Assembly (NCBI GenBank): GCA_013822345.1
Contig: PNKH01000025.1
Span: 1-64,000 of the forward strand
DNA length: 64,000 nucleotides
Source: Isosphaera sp.
GTDB lineage: Bacteria; Planctomycetota; Planctomycetia; Gemmatales; Gemmataceae
Direction: 5' to 3'
Positions 26,224 to 35,112 of the stretch are shown one piece after another. Position 1 is the first letter of the stretch. Every line of letters starts with the position of its first letter. A program made the translations under genes and the position numbers. The notes beneath the pieces were generated by a model. That model had not been told where the DNA came from. It made no database searches and saw only the letters and a list, made by a program, of their open reading frames with translations.

Positions 26224-27555
26224 TCACCCGAACAGGTCCAGCACCGGCCTCCCGGCGCTGACCGGCAGGGTGAACCCGTCGGCCCCGAGGCGGGTCTCCG
26301 GCGGCACCCCCAGGGCGTGGAACAGCGTCGCCCCGAAGTCCTCCGGCCGGACCGGGGCGTCCTTCACGTACCCGGCCGTCTTGTCACTCGCCCCGTACAC
26401 CGCCCCGCCGCGGACCCCGCCGCCGGCCAGCAGCGCGGTGTAGCACTGCGGCCAGTGGTCGCGGCCCTCGCCGGACACCTTCGGCGACCGCCCGAACTCG
26501 CCGACCATCACCACCAGCGTCGTCTCCAACAGCCCGCGGTCGGACAGGTCGTCGAGCAGCGCCGACACCGCCTCGTCGACCCGCGGCAGCGCCCACCCCA
26601 GGCCGAAGTGGCCGGTGCCGAAGATGCTGCCGAGCCCGGCCCCGGTCCCGTGCATGTCCCACGTCTGCACGTTGCGGAACTTCTCGCCCGGCGGCAGCCC
26701 GGTCCACGCGGTCACGCTGACCAGGCGGGTGCCGGCCTCGATCAGCCGGCGGGCGAGCAGCAGGTTCTGGCCGAGCGGGTGCCGGCCGTACCGGTCGCGG
26801 AGTCGTTCGGGTTCGCGGTCGAGGTCGAACGCGGCGCGGGCGGCCGGGCCGGTCAGCAGGTCGAACGCCTTCTCGCGGTGCGTCTGCAGGTCGGCGGCGC
26901 CGGGCGGGGTGCGGCCGGCCGACTCGACGCGGGTCAGCAGGTCGGCGCGGCCGAGGAGGCGCGGGGCCGGCACGTCCGGGGCGGGGTCGAACGCCCGGAC
27001 GCGGAACCCGGGTGCGGAGGGCGTGTCCTGGTCGGTGCCGACCCGGAACGGGGCGTACCGCGGGCCGAGGAACCCGCCGGTCAGGTACCGCGGCTGGACG
27101 TCCCCGGCGAGGTTCTGGACCCAGACGTACGGCGGCACGTCGCGGCCCGGCGGCAGCAACTTCGCCGCGACCGCCCCGAAGTACGGCGTGTTCTCGGCCG
27201 GCTGCGAGTGGCCGGTCATGGCGACGTGCATGCCGCCGTCGTGCCCGGGGTTGCCGTGGGTCATCGACCGGACCAGGCAGTACCGGTCGGCGATCCGGGC
27301 GAGGTGCGGCAGGTGCTCGCAGACGCGGGTGCCGGGGACGCTCGTCGCGATCGGGCGGAACGGCCCGCGGACCTCTTCCGGGGCGTCCGGCTTCGGGTCG
27401 AAGCTGTCGATCTGGCTGCACCCGCCGTACTGGACGATGAACACGCACGACTTCGGCCGGGCGGCGCGGCGGTCGGCGGCGAACAGCTGCGGCAGGCCGA
27501 GGCCCAGCGCCCCGAGTCCCCCGAGCTGCAGGAGTTGGCGGCGGGTGGGCTTCAC
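26224..27555 (-). CDS. DUF1501 exported protein
   Basis: The 443-aa protein starts [19 protein letters not shown], a Tat-like twin-Arg leader, and continues with the DUF1501 pattern ([67 protein letters not shown]). DUF1501 belongs to the alkaline phosphatase/sulfatase-like superfamily and is highly expanded in planctomycetes, usually paired with DUF1549/DUF1553 cytochrome proteins; here no such partner is adjacent. Function is unknown. The start is GTG at 27555, which places the twin Arg at residues 5-6; the ATG upstream at 27651 would bury the leader. Confidence 0.92.
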   Translation of the reverse strand: MKPTRRQLLQLGGLGALGLGLPQLFAADRRAARPKSCVFIVQYGGCSQIDSFDPKPDAPEEVRGPFRPIATSVPGTRVCEHLPHLARIADRYCLVRSMTHGNPGHDGGMHVAMTGHSQPAENTPYFGAVAAKLLPPGRDVPPYVWVQNLAGDVQPRYLTGGFLGPRYAPFRVGTDQDTPSAPGFRVRAFDPAPDVPAPRLLGRADLLTRVESAGRTPPGAADLQTHREKAFDLLTGPAARAAFDLDREPERLRDRYGRHPLGQNLLLARRLIEAGTRLVSVTAWTGLPPGEKFRNVQTWDMHGTGAGLGSIFGTGHFGLGWALPRVDEAVSALLDDLSDRGLLETTLVVMVGEFGRSPKVSGEGRDHWPQCYTALLAGGGVRGGAVYGASDKTAGYVKDAPVRPEDFGATLFHALGVPPETRLGADGFTLPVSAGRPVLDLFG

Positions 27556-27635
27556 GGCGGGCCCTCGGGCGGGGCGGCGGGGCGGGAGCGCCGAGCATAC
27601 CGCGCTCGCACGCGCGGGGCACGCGGAATCTGACT

Positions 27636-27701
27636 CCGGTGGGGCAGGCATTCCTGCCTGCCCGAGCCTCAGCCGGCAGGCAGGAATGCCTGCCCCACCG
27701 G
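27636..27701. repeat. Inverted repeat GGTGGGGCAGGCATTCC
   Basis: Perfect 25-bp arms (27636-27660, 27677-27701), ending 8 nt from the stop of the DUF1080 gene. A related, less perfect copy lies at 36060-36111. Confidence 0.9.
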
Positions 27702-27708
27702 GGCGCCG

Positions 27709-28428
27709 TCACTTCACCGTCAGGAGCTTGTCCTCCTTCGGGAACGTCTCGAGCACCAGGCCCTTGAACCGGACCTCTTGCGGCACCTTGTTCGAGTGCA
27801 GCTGCAGCCCGATCGGGCCCTCCTTGATCCGGGTCGGCTCCGGGTCGCGCCAGTCGACCACCTGCGCCCCGTTGATCGCCACCCGGATCCGGTTCCCCTG
27901 GGCCAGGACCTCGATGTCGTTCCAGTCGTGCTGCTTCCCGACCTTCTTCGCCGGGGCGGTGTCGACCGGCAGCCCGTTCCGCCCGAACAGGTCGTACAGC
28001 CCGTACCCGGACGGGAACATCACCAGGTGCCCGGCGTAGGTGTGCTTCGTCCGGTCCTTCTCCGGGTCCTTGCTCACGTCCGGCTTGACCACGCCCCAGA
28101 ACGCGACGCCCGAGTGCATCTCGCTCTCCACCAGCTTCGCCGCGAACGTCAGCCGGAAGTCGGTGTACTTGTTCTTGGTCAAGAGGTAGGTGCTGAACTT
28201 CAGCGGCTCGGTGTTCTTGGCGACGATCACCCCGTCCTTGACGGACCACAGGTCGGAGTACCCCTCCCACCCGTCGAGAGACTTGCCGTCGAACAGCTTG
28301 ACGGTCTCGCTCTTCCCCTTGAGGGGGGCGACGACCGGGGCGTCCTTCTTGGCGGGCGGGTCCTTCTTGTCCTGGGCGGCGGCCGACGCGACGAGGGCGG
28401 CGGCGAGGAGGAGCGCGGCGGGGCGCAT
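27709..28428 (-). CDS. DUF1080 / 3-keto-disaccharide hydrolase-like exported protein
   Basis: The 239-aa protein has a signal peptide ending at ASAAA (residues 1-18) and a concanavalin-like beta-sandwich with the DUF1080 start LFDGKSLDGWEG and the end GPIGLQLH. Family members include 3-keto-glycoside hydrolases acting on oxidised sugars, and the family is greatly expanded in planctomycetes. The specific sugar is unknown. It follows the DUF1501 gene on the same strand with a strong hairpin between them, so separate transcription is likely. TATCAT lies 40 nt upstream of the start. Confidence 0.9.
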   Translation of the reverse strand: MRPAALLLAAALVASAAAQDKKDPPAKKDAPVVAPLKGKSETVKLFDGKSLDGWEGYSDLWSVKDGVIVAKNTEPLKFSTYLLTKNKYTDFRLTFAAKLVESEMHSGVAFWGVVKPDVSKDPEKDRTKHTYAGHLVMFPSGYGLYDLFGRNGLPVDTAPAKKVGKQHDWNDIEVLAQGNRIRVAINGAQVVDWRDPEPTRIKEGPIGLQLHSNKVPQEVRFKGLVLETFPKEDKLLTVK

Positions 28429-28467
28429 GGGTGGGGGTCCGGTGGGGAGGGCGGGCGATGCGGGGAG

Positions 28468-28473
28468 ATGATA
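28468..28473 (-). promoter_or_regulatory. Candidate -10 box for the DUF1080 gene
   Basis: Minus-strand TATCAT 40 nt before the start. It lies in the gap of about 50 nt between this gene and the stop of the PHP phosphatase gene. Confidence 0.4.
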
Positions 28474-28481
28474 CCGCGCCG

Positions 28482-29264
28482 CTACCCGCCGAACAGCCGG
28501 CGGAACCAACTCCGGGGCGGCGGGGCCGGCGGCGGTACCGCGACCGGCAGCCCCTGCAGCACCGCCGCCCCCCACTCCGCGCCGACCCGGTCGGCGGCCG
28601 CCCGCCCGGCCCACTCCGCGAGCCGCCGGTACCCGTCGGCGAGGCGCGGCCGGCGGCGGTCGATGCCGTGCCCGTCGGACCCGAGGAGGTGGACGAACCC
28701 GCCCCGGGCCCACCCCCGCAGCGCCTGCTCGGCGAGCGGGTTGGGCGGGTCGGCCAGGGCCCGGGCGGTCACCTGGATCAGGCACCCGGCGGCCACCCAG
28801 TCGGCCGCCAGCCCGGGGTTGTACAGCAGGTCCGGGTACCGCTCGGCGTGGGCGACGACCAGCCCCACCCCGGACGGGCGGAGGGCGTCGGCGAACGGCC
28901 GGACGTCGACGAACTCCCCGTGCGGCATCTCGACCAGCAGCCACCGCCCGCGGTCCCCGACGGTCAAGAGCCGGCCGGCCCGCCAGTCGTCCAGGGTGGT
29001 CGGGGAGAGCATCACCTCGCCGGTCGGGTAGACGGCCAGCGGGACCCCGTCCGCCGCCAGGTCCGCGGCGAGGTCGGCGGCGGCCGCCCGGAGCCGGTCG
29101 GCGGTGTTGTCCGGGTAGTCGGCGTTCTGGTGGGCGACGGCGGCCGCGTGCCCGGCCCCCTCGGCCGTCAGCATCCGGCACATGGCCAGCGCGACCTCCC
29201 GGTCCGGGGGGCCGTCGTCGAGGCCGGCGAGGAGGTGGACGTGGGTATCGGCCAGGGGGGGCAT
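28482..29264 (-). CDS. CpsB/YwqE-type PHP protein-tyrosine phosphatase
   Basis: The 260-aa protein is a PHP-fold phosphatase with DTHVHLLAGLDDGP (residues 6-19), VAHQNADYP, GEVMLSP, VVAHAERYP and GSDGHGIDRR, supplying the usual metal-binding His, Asp and Glu. CpsB-type enzymes dephosphorylate tyrosine-rich tails of chain-length kinases and so tune capsule synthesis. The gene lies 131 nt downstream of the Wzc-like gene on the same strand, the classical pairing. A Pro/Arg-rich end (PPRSWFRRLFGG) is extra. Since the partner's P-loop Lys is missing, what it dephosphorylates is open. Confidence 0.9.
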   Translation of the reverse strand: MPPLADTHVHLLAGLDDGPPDREVALAMCRMLTAEGAGHAAAVAHQNADYPDNTADRLRAAAADLAADLAADGVPLAVYPTGEVMLSPTTLDDWRAGRLLTVGDRGRWLLVEMPHGEFVDVRPFADALRPSGVGLVVAHAERYPDLLYNPGLAADWVAAGCLIQVTARALADPPNPLAEQALRGWARGGFVHLLGSDGHGIDRRRPRLADGYRRLAEWAGRAAADRVGAEWGAAVLQGLPVAVPPPAPPPRSWFRRLFGG

Positions 29265-29309
29265 GGGCGGGGCCGCCGGGTCGCGGGTCCGACGCGTCCC
29301 CGCCGCTGA

Positions 29310-29315
29310 ACTGTA
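29310..29315 (-). promoter_or_regulatory. Candidate -10 box for the PHP phosphatase gene
   Basis: Minus-strand TACAGT 46 nt before the start, between the family A hairpin and the gene. With it the gene could be expressed independently of the Wzc-like gene. Confidence 0.35.
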
Positions 29316-29331
29316 GAACGGGTTTCCCGGG

Positions 29332-29371
29332 CCGCCGCTCGCGGCGTTGCCCGCAACGCCGCGAGCGGCGG
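29332..29371. repeat. Family A stem-loop after the Wzc-like gene
   Basis: Perfect 19-bp arms (29332-29350, 29353-29371; variant core CCGCTCGCGGCGTTGC) with a 2-nt loop, 25 nt from the stop of the Wzc-like gene. It separates that gene from the phosphatase gene. Confidence 0.92.
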
Positions 29372-29395
29372 ACGCCACACCAACGGCAAGTCGGC

Positions 29396-31537
29396 TCACC
29401 CCTCGGCGTCGGACGGGTAGTCGTACCGCGACCCGTCCCCCGCGTCCCGCCCGGCCGACGCGTTCACCACCACCCCGAGCAGCTTCCCGCCGGCGCCCGC
29501 CAGCTCGTCCTTCGCCCGGGCGGCGGCCGGCCCGGCGTCGGGCGTCGCCCGGAACACTAGCACCACCCCGTCGACCTGCGGGGCGACGGCCGCCGGGTCG
29601 CCGACCGACAGGACCGGCGGGGTGTCGAGGACGACGAGGTCGTACGTCGCCTTCAGCTCGGCCAGCACCTCCGCGAGCCGCGGCGAGGTGAGCAACTCGG
29701 CCGGGCCGCCGGGCCGCGGGCCGGCCGGGAGGAGCGACAGGTTGGCGACCTCGCACGGGTAGACGGCGTCGGCGAGGTCGGCCTTGTCGGCGAGGACGGC
29801 GGCGAGCCCGACCGGCGGGTCGGCCAGGCCGAACGTGGCGTGGACCCGCGGGCGGCGGAAGTCGCCGTCGACCAGAATCACCCGCTTGTCGGCCCGGGCG
29901 AGGGCGGCGGCCAGGTTCGCGGCCACCGTCGTCGCCCCGTCCCCCGGCCCGGGGCCGGTCACCTGGACGACCTGCGACCCCTTGTTCCGGGTGGCGAACA
30001 GGAGCTGGGTGCGGACCCCGCGGACCGCCTCCGCGTCGGCCGACCGGGGCCGCAGGACGACGGCCAGCGCCGGGTCGAGGGCGGCGGCCGGCTTGACCTC
30101 CGGCGGGTCGGCGGTCCGGAGGACCGGGACGTGGCCGAGGACCGGCAGCCCGAGCCGGCGCGGGTCGAGTGCCGGCCGCGGCACCCCCGGCGGGGTGACG
30201 GTCGGCCCGGGCCGGAAGAGGGCGAGGCCGGCCCCGAGGAGCAGCCCGAGCGCCGCCCCGGGGAGTAGCGACGCGGCCAGGTTCGGGCCGACCTTCATCC
30301 CGGTCCCGGGCCGGGACAGCTCGCGGACCTCGTACCCGCCGGCCGCCCGCGGGCCGTCCGCCCGCACCCGGGCGCGGGCCGCCTGTCGGTCCGCCTCCGC
30401 CGCCCGCAGCTTGTCCTCCGCGGCCCGGACCTCGGACTGCAGCAGCGCGAGCCGACCGGCCAGGGCCTCGTCCGCCTCGACCTGCTTCGCCAGCGGCGCG
30501 AGATCGGCGGTGACCCGGGCCAGGTCGGCTTCCAGCTTCTTCCGGTACTGGTCGAACCGGTCCTCGGCCGACGGCCCGCCCTGTCCGAGTTCCGCCTCCA
30601 GCGCCGCGATCTGCTTGTCGAGGGCGATCATCTCCGGGTGACCCGGGCCGAGGCCGCGGCGGTCGACGAGCCGGGCCTTCTCCGCCCGCAACTGCCCGAG
30701 GAGGGCGCCCGGGTCGGAGCCGCCGCCGGCCGGGCGGTCGGCCGGCTGGAGCTTCTGAAGGATCGCCGCCCGGGCCGCCGGGGAGGTGCCGGCGTCGCGA
30801 ACCTGCTTCAGCTCGGCCTGGATCGCGTCGCGGCGGCGCTCGAGGCCGAGCCGGGCGGCCCGGCCGTCGCTGACCCGCTGCCGCACCCGGGCGAGGTCTT
30901 CCGGGCCGGCCTCGCGGAGCTTCGCCTCGGCGGCGCGCAGCTCGGCCCGGGCGGCGTCCTCGGCCTCGCGGAGCCGGTCCGGCTTGTCGCCCGGGGCCGG
31001 GGTCGGCGGGGCGGGCGGCTCGCCGTACAGCTCCTTGACCGTCTCCCGGTACGCGGCGACGACGGCCCGGAGGTACTTCGGGGCGTCGGCCGGGCTGGCG
31101 GCGCGGAACGACAGCCCGATGACGCTGCTCGGGGCGTCGGACCCGGGTTCGCGCTCCCGGGCGGCGGACAGTCCGGCCTTCAGGAATCCGACCCGGTTCT
31201 CGACCCCGTCGGGGGGGGGCGATTCGAACGGCTTCTCCTTGTCGACGTGTCGCTCGGCCGCGGCCCTCAGCACCGTCTCCGACCCGATCAGGATGACCTG
31301 CGGGCCGACCTCGTCCCCGGCGTTCGCGGTGACGAGGAGCTGGGCGGTCGACTCGTACACCGCCGGCTGGAGGAGGTGGTAGATGCCGCCGAGGATGAGG
31401 CCGACGGCCAGGCCGAGGGCGAGCCACGGCCAGCGGCGGAGGAACCCGGGGGCCGGGGTCCGCGTCGGGGCGTCGGTGGGGATGTCGGCCGGGCGCGGGG
31501 TGGCGGCCGGCGGGGGCGGGAGGGTGGCGGTGGACAC
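29396..31537 (-). CDS. Wzc-like polysaccharide chain-length protein with altered P-loop
   Basis: The 713-aa protein has a Pro-rich start, one membrane segment at about residues 25-45, a Wzz-type periplasmic region with a long coiled coil (about 150-390), a second membrane segment near 410 and a C-terminal CpsD-like domain. That domain keeps the Walker A' VILVDGDFRRP and Walker B YDLVVLDTPPVLSVGD, but the P-loop reads GPGPGDGATT where kinases have G-K-[ST]: the Lys is Ala (codon GCG). The tail ends GSRYDYPSDAEG with only two Tyr. It should set chain length with the Wza-like lipoprotein, but kinase activity is doubtful. The start is GTG at 31537; the open frame upstream is repeat and low-complexity DNA. 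Confidence 0.9.
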   Translation of the reverse strand: MSTATLPPPPAATPRPADIPTDAPTRTPAPGFLRRWPWLALGLAVGLILGGIYHLLQPAVYESTAQLLVTANAGDEVGPQVILIGSETVLRAAAERHVDKEKPFESPPPDGVENRVGFLKAGLSAAREREPGSDAPSSVIGLSFRAASPADAPKYLRAVVAAYRETVKELYGEPPAPPTPAPGDKPDRLREAEDAARAELRAAEAKLREAGPEDLARVRQRVSDGRAARLGLERRRDAIQAELKQVRDAGTSPAARAAILQKLQPADRPAGGGSDPGALLGQLRAEKARLVDRRGLGPGHPEMIALDKQIAALEAELGQGGPSAEDRFDQYRKKLEADLARVTADLAPLAKQVEADEALAGRLALLQSEVRAAEDKLRAAEADRQAARARVRADGPRAAGGYEVRELSRPGTGMKVGPNLAASLLPGAALGLLLGAGLALFRPGPTVTPPGVPRPALDPRRLGLPVLGHVPVLRTADPPEVKPAAALDPALAVVLRPRSADAEAVRGVRTQLLFATRNKGSQVVQVTGPGPGDGATTVAANLAAALARADKRVILVDGDFRRPRVHATFGLADPPVGLAAVLADKADLADAVYPCEVANLSLLPAGPRPGGPAELLTSPRLAEVLAELKATYDLVVLDTPPVLSVGDPAAVAPQVDGVVLVFRATPDAGPAAARAKDELAGAGGKLLGVVVNASAGRDAGDGSRYDYPSDAEG

Positions 31538-32016
31538 GGTGCGGCTCCGGGGCGCGGGGGCGGCCCGCACCCTATTGTCCCGCGCCCCGGCGGGGAGCCA
31601 AGGGGTTTCCGCGCCGCCGCCGGGGCGGGCGGGTCGGGCCGGGGCGGTGGGGGGAGAAAGTCCGCGGGTGAGCCGGCCGGGCGGGCGGGTCGGCGGAAGT
31701 CGGGGCATTCGGCTCAAGCACTCCGGGCCGGGCGCGTGGGCGACGGATCGGGGTCGGCCGCCGGGGTCCGTCGACGCAGCGCCCCTCACCCGCCGCTCCG
31801 CGGCGACCTCTCCCCAGCGGGGAGAGGTGGGGGTCGTGCGGCCCCTCGTCCAGCTTTACGGAACGGCCAACCGCCCCCACCTCTCCCCGCTGGGGAGAGG
31901 TCGGCCCGGCGCCTCGCCGGGCCGGGTGAGGGGAAACCACCTCCCGAGTCACCCGGTCCGCCGACGGGTCTCAGACGCGGCCGTCGCTCACGCGTCCGGC
32001 TCGGACGGACCCGCCG
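31538..32016. other. 479-bp gene-free stretch with repeat elements
   Basis: It holds a possible -10 (TAGGGT, minus, 31569-31574) for the Wzc-like gene, the composite element H copy 2 (31782-31933) and, near its end, an orphan half of the family B variant (GTCGCTCACGCGTCCGGCTC at about 31981-32000) placed 13 nt from the stop of the TPR gene. I see no gene in it. Confidence 0.7.
31782..31933. repeat. Composite inverted element H, copy 2
   Basis: Begins CCCCTCACCCGCCGC and ends CGGGCCGGGTGAGGGG with the two internal CCTCTCCCC/GGGGAGAGG blocks in opposite orientation, as in copy 1. The middle (about 50 nt) is unrelated to the other copies. Confidence 0.82.
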
Positions 32017-33477
32017 TCACGGCCCCTCGCCGAGCAGCGACCGCGCGGCCGCCAACTCCGACTCCCGCGCCGACCGGTCCGCCGCGAGTTCCGCCCGCCG
32101 CAGCGCGAACCGGGCCGCGGCCGGCTGGCCGGTCCGGTGGTACGCGACGGCGAGCGCCGCCAGGCAACCGGCCGACGGCCGCGGGAACCCGGCCGCCCGC
32201 TCCAGCACCCGGACGGCGTCGGCCGGGCGGCCGTTCCCGGCCAGGACCGCCCCCAACACCTCCAACGGCCCCGCGGACAGCGTCGGTTCCTCCGCCAGCA
32301 GCGGCACCGCCGCCCGCAGCGCCCCGGCCGCGTCCCCCGACCCCCGCAGCCGGAGCGCGGCGGCCGCGGCCGCGACCTCCGGTTCGGCCCGGTCGGCACG
32401 GGGCAGGGCGTCGAGCGCCGCGAGCGCCGCGGACGGGTCGGCGAACCGAGACAGGGCGAGTGCCCGGACCCGGTCCGCTGACAGCCGCCCGGCCCGGTCG
32501 GCGACCCACGCGGACCGGTCGGCGTCCGGTGGGGCGTCGAGGACGCCGAGCAGGAACCCCACCGCCGGGTCACCCCGGAGCCGGCCGAACTCCTCGTCGC
32601 GCGCCGCCCACCGTCCGGAACCGACCACGACGCGGGCGTGGAGGCGGGCCAGGTCGGGGTCGAGGAGCGCGGCGTCGCCGAGGGCGGCGAGGGCGTCCCG
32701 GGCGGCCCGGAAGTCGCCGGCCCGGACCCTGACCCGGGCCTCGGCGGCGCACGCCCACCGGTGACCCGGGTCGACCTCGCGGGCCTTCCCGCAGGCGGCG
32801 AGGGCCACGTCCGGGTCGTCCGACACCAGGGCGACCTCCGCCGCCACACACCACTTCACCGGGTCGGTCCGCGCGTCCGCGGCCGGGTGGAGGACGGAGT
32901 CCGCGAGCGACCGCCGGGACTCGTCCCCGAGCCGGGCGACGGCGACGGCGAGCACCTCGCGCAGCTCCGGGCGGTCGCCGCACGCGGCGAGGCCGGCGAC
33001 CGCCCGGCCCGCGGCCTCGTCCGGGTCGGCGGCGCGGAGGGCGAGTCGGGCCAGCCCGCGGTACGCCGCGGGGCGGTCCGGCGCCGCCTCCCGGACCGCC
33101 GACCACGCCCGCCGGCCGCGGCCGTCGATCGCGTCCAGGAACGAGGTGAATCGGTCGTCCGGGAGGTGGGCCGGGTCACGGGCGCGGAGGTCGAACAGGG
33201 CGACCCGCATCCGGTCCCCGAGGTCGGCGAGGCGGGTCAGGGTGTCGGGGTCGGCGGCGTCCGCCGCCGCGGCCACCGCGTCCTCGGCCAGGTCGTCGGC
33301 GGCCCGGTACGCCGCGAGGTCGAGGGGCGCGTCCAGGGCGGCGGCGAGGAGGTCGGCCTTGGCCCCGGGCGGGACGGGGCGGCGGTCGGTCGGGCGGACG
33401 ACGAGCCCGACGGCGACGGCGGCGAGGGCCAGGAGCCCGAGGCGGGCGCGGCGGGACCGGGGCGGGGCGGGTTCCAC
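32017..33477 (-). CDS. Membrane-anchored TPR-like helical repeat protein (486 aa)
   Basis: An Arg-rich start followed by a hydrophobic segment (LGLLALAAVAVGLVV, residues 13-27) forms a signal anchor. The rest is Ala/Asp/Arg-rich helical repeats with TPR-like periodicity, e.g. around WACAAEARVRVRAGDFRAARDAL and LAVAYHRTGQPAAARFALR. No catalytic motif is present. Such proteins usually assemble envelope complexes, but the partner is unknown. The start is GTG at 33477. Codon content is extremely GC-rich, like the neighbours, so there is no sign of transfer. Confidence 0.82.
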   Translation of the reverse strand: MEPAPPRSRRARLGLLALAAVAVGLVVRPTDRRPVPPGAKADLLAAALDAPLDLAAYRAADDLAEDAVAAAADAADPDTLTRLADLGDRMRVALFDLRARDPAHLPDDRFTSFLDAIDGRGRRAWSAVREAAPDRPAAYRGLARLALRAADPDEAAGRAVAGLAACGDRPELREVLAVAVARLGDESRRSLADSVLHPAADARTDPVKWCVAAEVALVSDDPDVALAACGKAREVDPGHRWACAAEARVRVRAGDFRAARDALAALGDAALLDPDLARLHARVVVGSGRWAARDEEFGRLRGDPAVGFLLGVLDAPPDADRSAWVADRAGRLSADRVRALALSRFADPSAALAALDALPRADRAEPEVAAAAAALRLRGSGDAAGALRAAVPLLAEEPTLSAGPLEVLGAVLAGNGRPADAVRVLERAAGFPRPSAGCLAALAVAYHRTGQPAAARFALRRAELAADRSARESELAAARSLLGEGP

Positions 33478-33507
33478 GGCACACCCGTGGCGGACATCGG
33501 GGTGTGG

Positions 33508-33559
33508 GTCCGCCGCTTGCGGCGTTGCGCCCGCGCCCGCAACGCCGCGAGCGGCGGAC
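33508..33559. repeat. Family A stem-loop after rpiB
   Basis: 22-bp arms (33508-33529, 33538-33559) with one G-T pair and an 8-nt loop. It ends 4 nt from the rpiB stop codon and lies 31 nt upstream of the TPR gene start. Confidence 0.9.
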
Positions 33560-33562
33560 GGG

Positions 33563-34024
33563 TCACCCGGGCGGGGCGGCGGCGTGGTCCTTCTCGTAGG
33601 CGGTCAGCTTCTCCAGCCGGCGGGCGTGCCGACCGCCCTCGAACTCGGTCGCCAGCCACGTCCGCACCATCTTCTCGATCTGGTCCTCGCCGATCAGGTC
33701 GGCCGACAGGCACATCACGTTCGCGTCGTTGTGCCGCCGGCTCAGCTCGGCGTCCACCATGTCCCGGCAGTTCGCCGCCCGCACCCCGGCCACCTTGTTC
33801 GCGGTGATGCACATCCCGTGGCCGGTCGCGCAGATCAGCACCCCGCGGTCGGCCCGGGCGGCGCTCACCGCCTCGGCCACCGGGATCGCGTAGTCCGGGT
33901 AGTCGACGCTCGCCGGCCCGGCCGCCCCCAGGTCGGCCACCTCGTGCCCGAGCTCGGCGAACAGCCCGAGCAGCCGCACCTTCACCGCCACCCCGCGGTG
34001 GTCGTTGCCGACGGCGATCTTCAT
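33563..34024 (-). CDS. rpiB: Ribose-5-phosphate isomerase B family protein
   Basis: The 153-aa protein shows the RpiB/LacAB pattern: GNDHRG (residues 6-11), DYPDYA, the active-site Cys in ICATGHGMCITANK, HNDANVM and a C-terminal EFEGGRHARRLEKL. It interconverts ribose 5-phosphate and ribulose 5-phosphate. The Cys loop reads ATGHGM in place of the common GTGIGM. Its ATG overlaps the stop of the upstream phosphatase gene by 4 bp (ATGA), so the two are translationally coupled. A family A stem-loop closes the operon 4 nt after the stop. Confidence 0.95.
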   Translation of the reverse strand: MKIAVGNDHRGVAVKVRLLGLFAELGHEVADLGAAGPASVDYPDYAIPVAEAVSAARADRGVLICATGHGMCITANKVAGVRAANCRDMVDAELSRRHNDANVMCLSADLIGEDQIEKMVRTWLATEFEGGRHARRLEKLTAYEKDHAAAPPG

Positions 34025-35112
34025 GGTCCGGTCCACTCCGGAAGGAACCGCTCCAGGTGCCCGGCGATCGCCCGGGCGCACTCCCGGTACACGTCCAGCC
34101 CGGCCCCGATCGGGTCGTTCAGGTCTTCCTCGCCGCCCAGCAGCCGCGGCTCCGGCCCGACCCCGGGATACCGGTCCGCCAGCGCCCGGGCGTGGCCCCG
34201 GGTCATCGCCACCACCGCGTCCGCGGCCGCCAACAGCTGCGGGTTCACCGGCCGGCTCCGGTGGGCCGCCAGGTCCGCCCCCCACTCGGCCGCCACCGCC
34301 GCCGCCTCGTCCGTCGCCGGCCCCCCGCCGTACGCCGCCACCCCGGCCGACAGCACCCACACCCCGCGCCGCGGCAGGTCGCCCACCCCGCACCCGAGCC
34401 GGTCGGCCAGCAGCTTCTTCGCCAGCCCCTCGGCCAGCGGGCTGCGGCAGGTGTTCCCGGTGCACACGAACAGCACGATCCGGGCCGCGAACTTCGCCAC
34501 CTCGTCGGCCGGGAACAGCCCGTCCCGTTCGATGGCGTACCCGTCCGCGTCCGCCCGCACCACCGTCGGCCGGCCGTCCACCGGCAGTTCCCCGGCCGAG
34601 ACGGCGAAGGCGTCCGGGTCGGCGACGAGGTCGAGCACCGCCTCGGGCGTCGGGAGGAAGGTGTCGACGGCCAGGGCGGGTTGGTCGAGGGCCGGGACGG
34701 CGGCCTCGGCGAGCGGGTGCTCGGGGCAGCGGAACCGGACCGCCCCGGCCGCGGCCAGGGCGGCGCGGACCTCGGCCGGCCAGGCGGCCGGCCAGTCGGG
34801 GATACCGGGGACGGCCACCGCCAGCGGGGCCGGCCACGCCCGGACCATGAGCCGGCGGGCGGCCGGCCCGGCGGCCAGGCCCAGCCCGGCCGGGTCGTCC
34901 GACCCCCACGCCAGGACCGCCGGCGGGTCGGCCCCGCCCGCCGCCAGCGCGGCGAGGCGGTCCGCCGCGCCCGGGGCGGCCGGGTTCACCAGGCCGACGT
35001 ACCCGCAGTCCCCGGGGAGTACCGCCACCGCCCCGGCCGCCAGCGCCTCCCGAACGGCCCGGACGAGTTCCGACGGATCGACGGCCGGGCTCCAGTCCAG
35101 GACCGTCGGCAT
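34021..35112 (-). CDS. Fusion of a degenerate Sua5/YrdC-like domain and a YwlE-like low-MW phosphatase
   Basis: Residues ~1-205 resemble Sua5/YrdC/TsaC threonylcarbamoyl-AMP synthase in layout (GAVAVLPGDCGYVGLV where the family has PTDTVYGL; late RPTVVR), but key motif residues are altered, so activity is doubtful. Residues 212-363 are a low-molecular-weight phosphatase with P-loop C217-T-G-N-T-C-R-S224 and DP motif at 333-334. Thr221 in place of the usual Ile/Val is the residue that gives Bacillus YwlE its preference for phospho-arginine. In Bacillus, sua5 (ywlC), ywlE and rpiB also lie together. Here the first two are fused and rpiB overlaps by 4 bp. The start is the ATG at 35112. Confidence 0.85.
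   Translation of the reverse strand: MPTVLDWSPAVDPSELVRAVREALAAGAVAVLPGDCGYVGLVNPAAPGAADRLAALAAGGADPPAVLAWGSDDPAGLGLAAGPAARRLMVRAWPAPLAVAVPGIPDWPAAWPAEVRAALAAAGAVRFRCPEHPLAEAAVPALDQPALAVDTFLPTPEAVLDLVADPDAFAVSAGELPVDGRPTVVRADADGYAIERDGLFPADEVAKFAARIVLFVCTGNTCRSPLAEGLAKKLLADRLGCGVGDLPRRGVWVLSAGVAAYGGGPATDEAAAVAAEWGADLAAHRSRPVNPQLLAAADAVVAMTRGHARALADRYPGVGPEPRLLGGEEDLNDPIGAGLDVYRECARAIAGHLERFLPEWTGP

Noticed and set aside
34021-35112. Intact threonylcarbamoyl-AMP synthase (tsaC) assignment for the N-terminal half
   Set aside because: The PTDTVYGL-type motif is replaced by PGDCGYVGL and other key residues differ, so I describe it as degenerate Sua5-like only.
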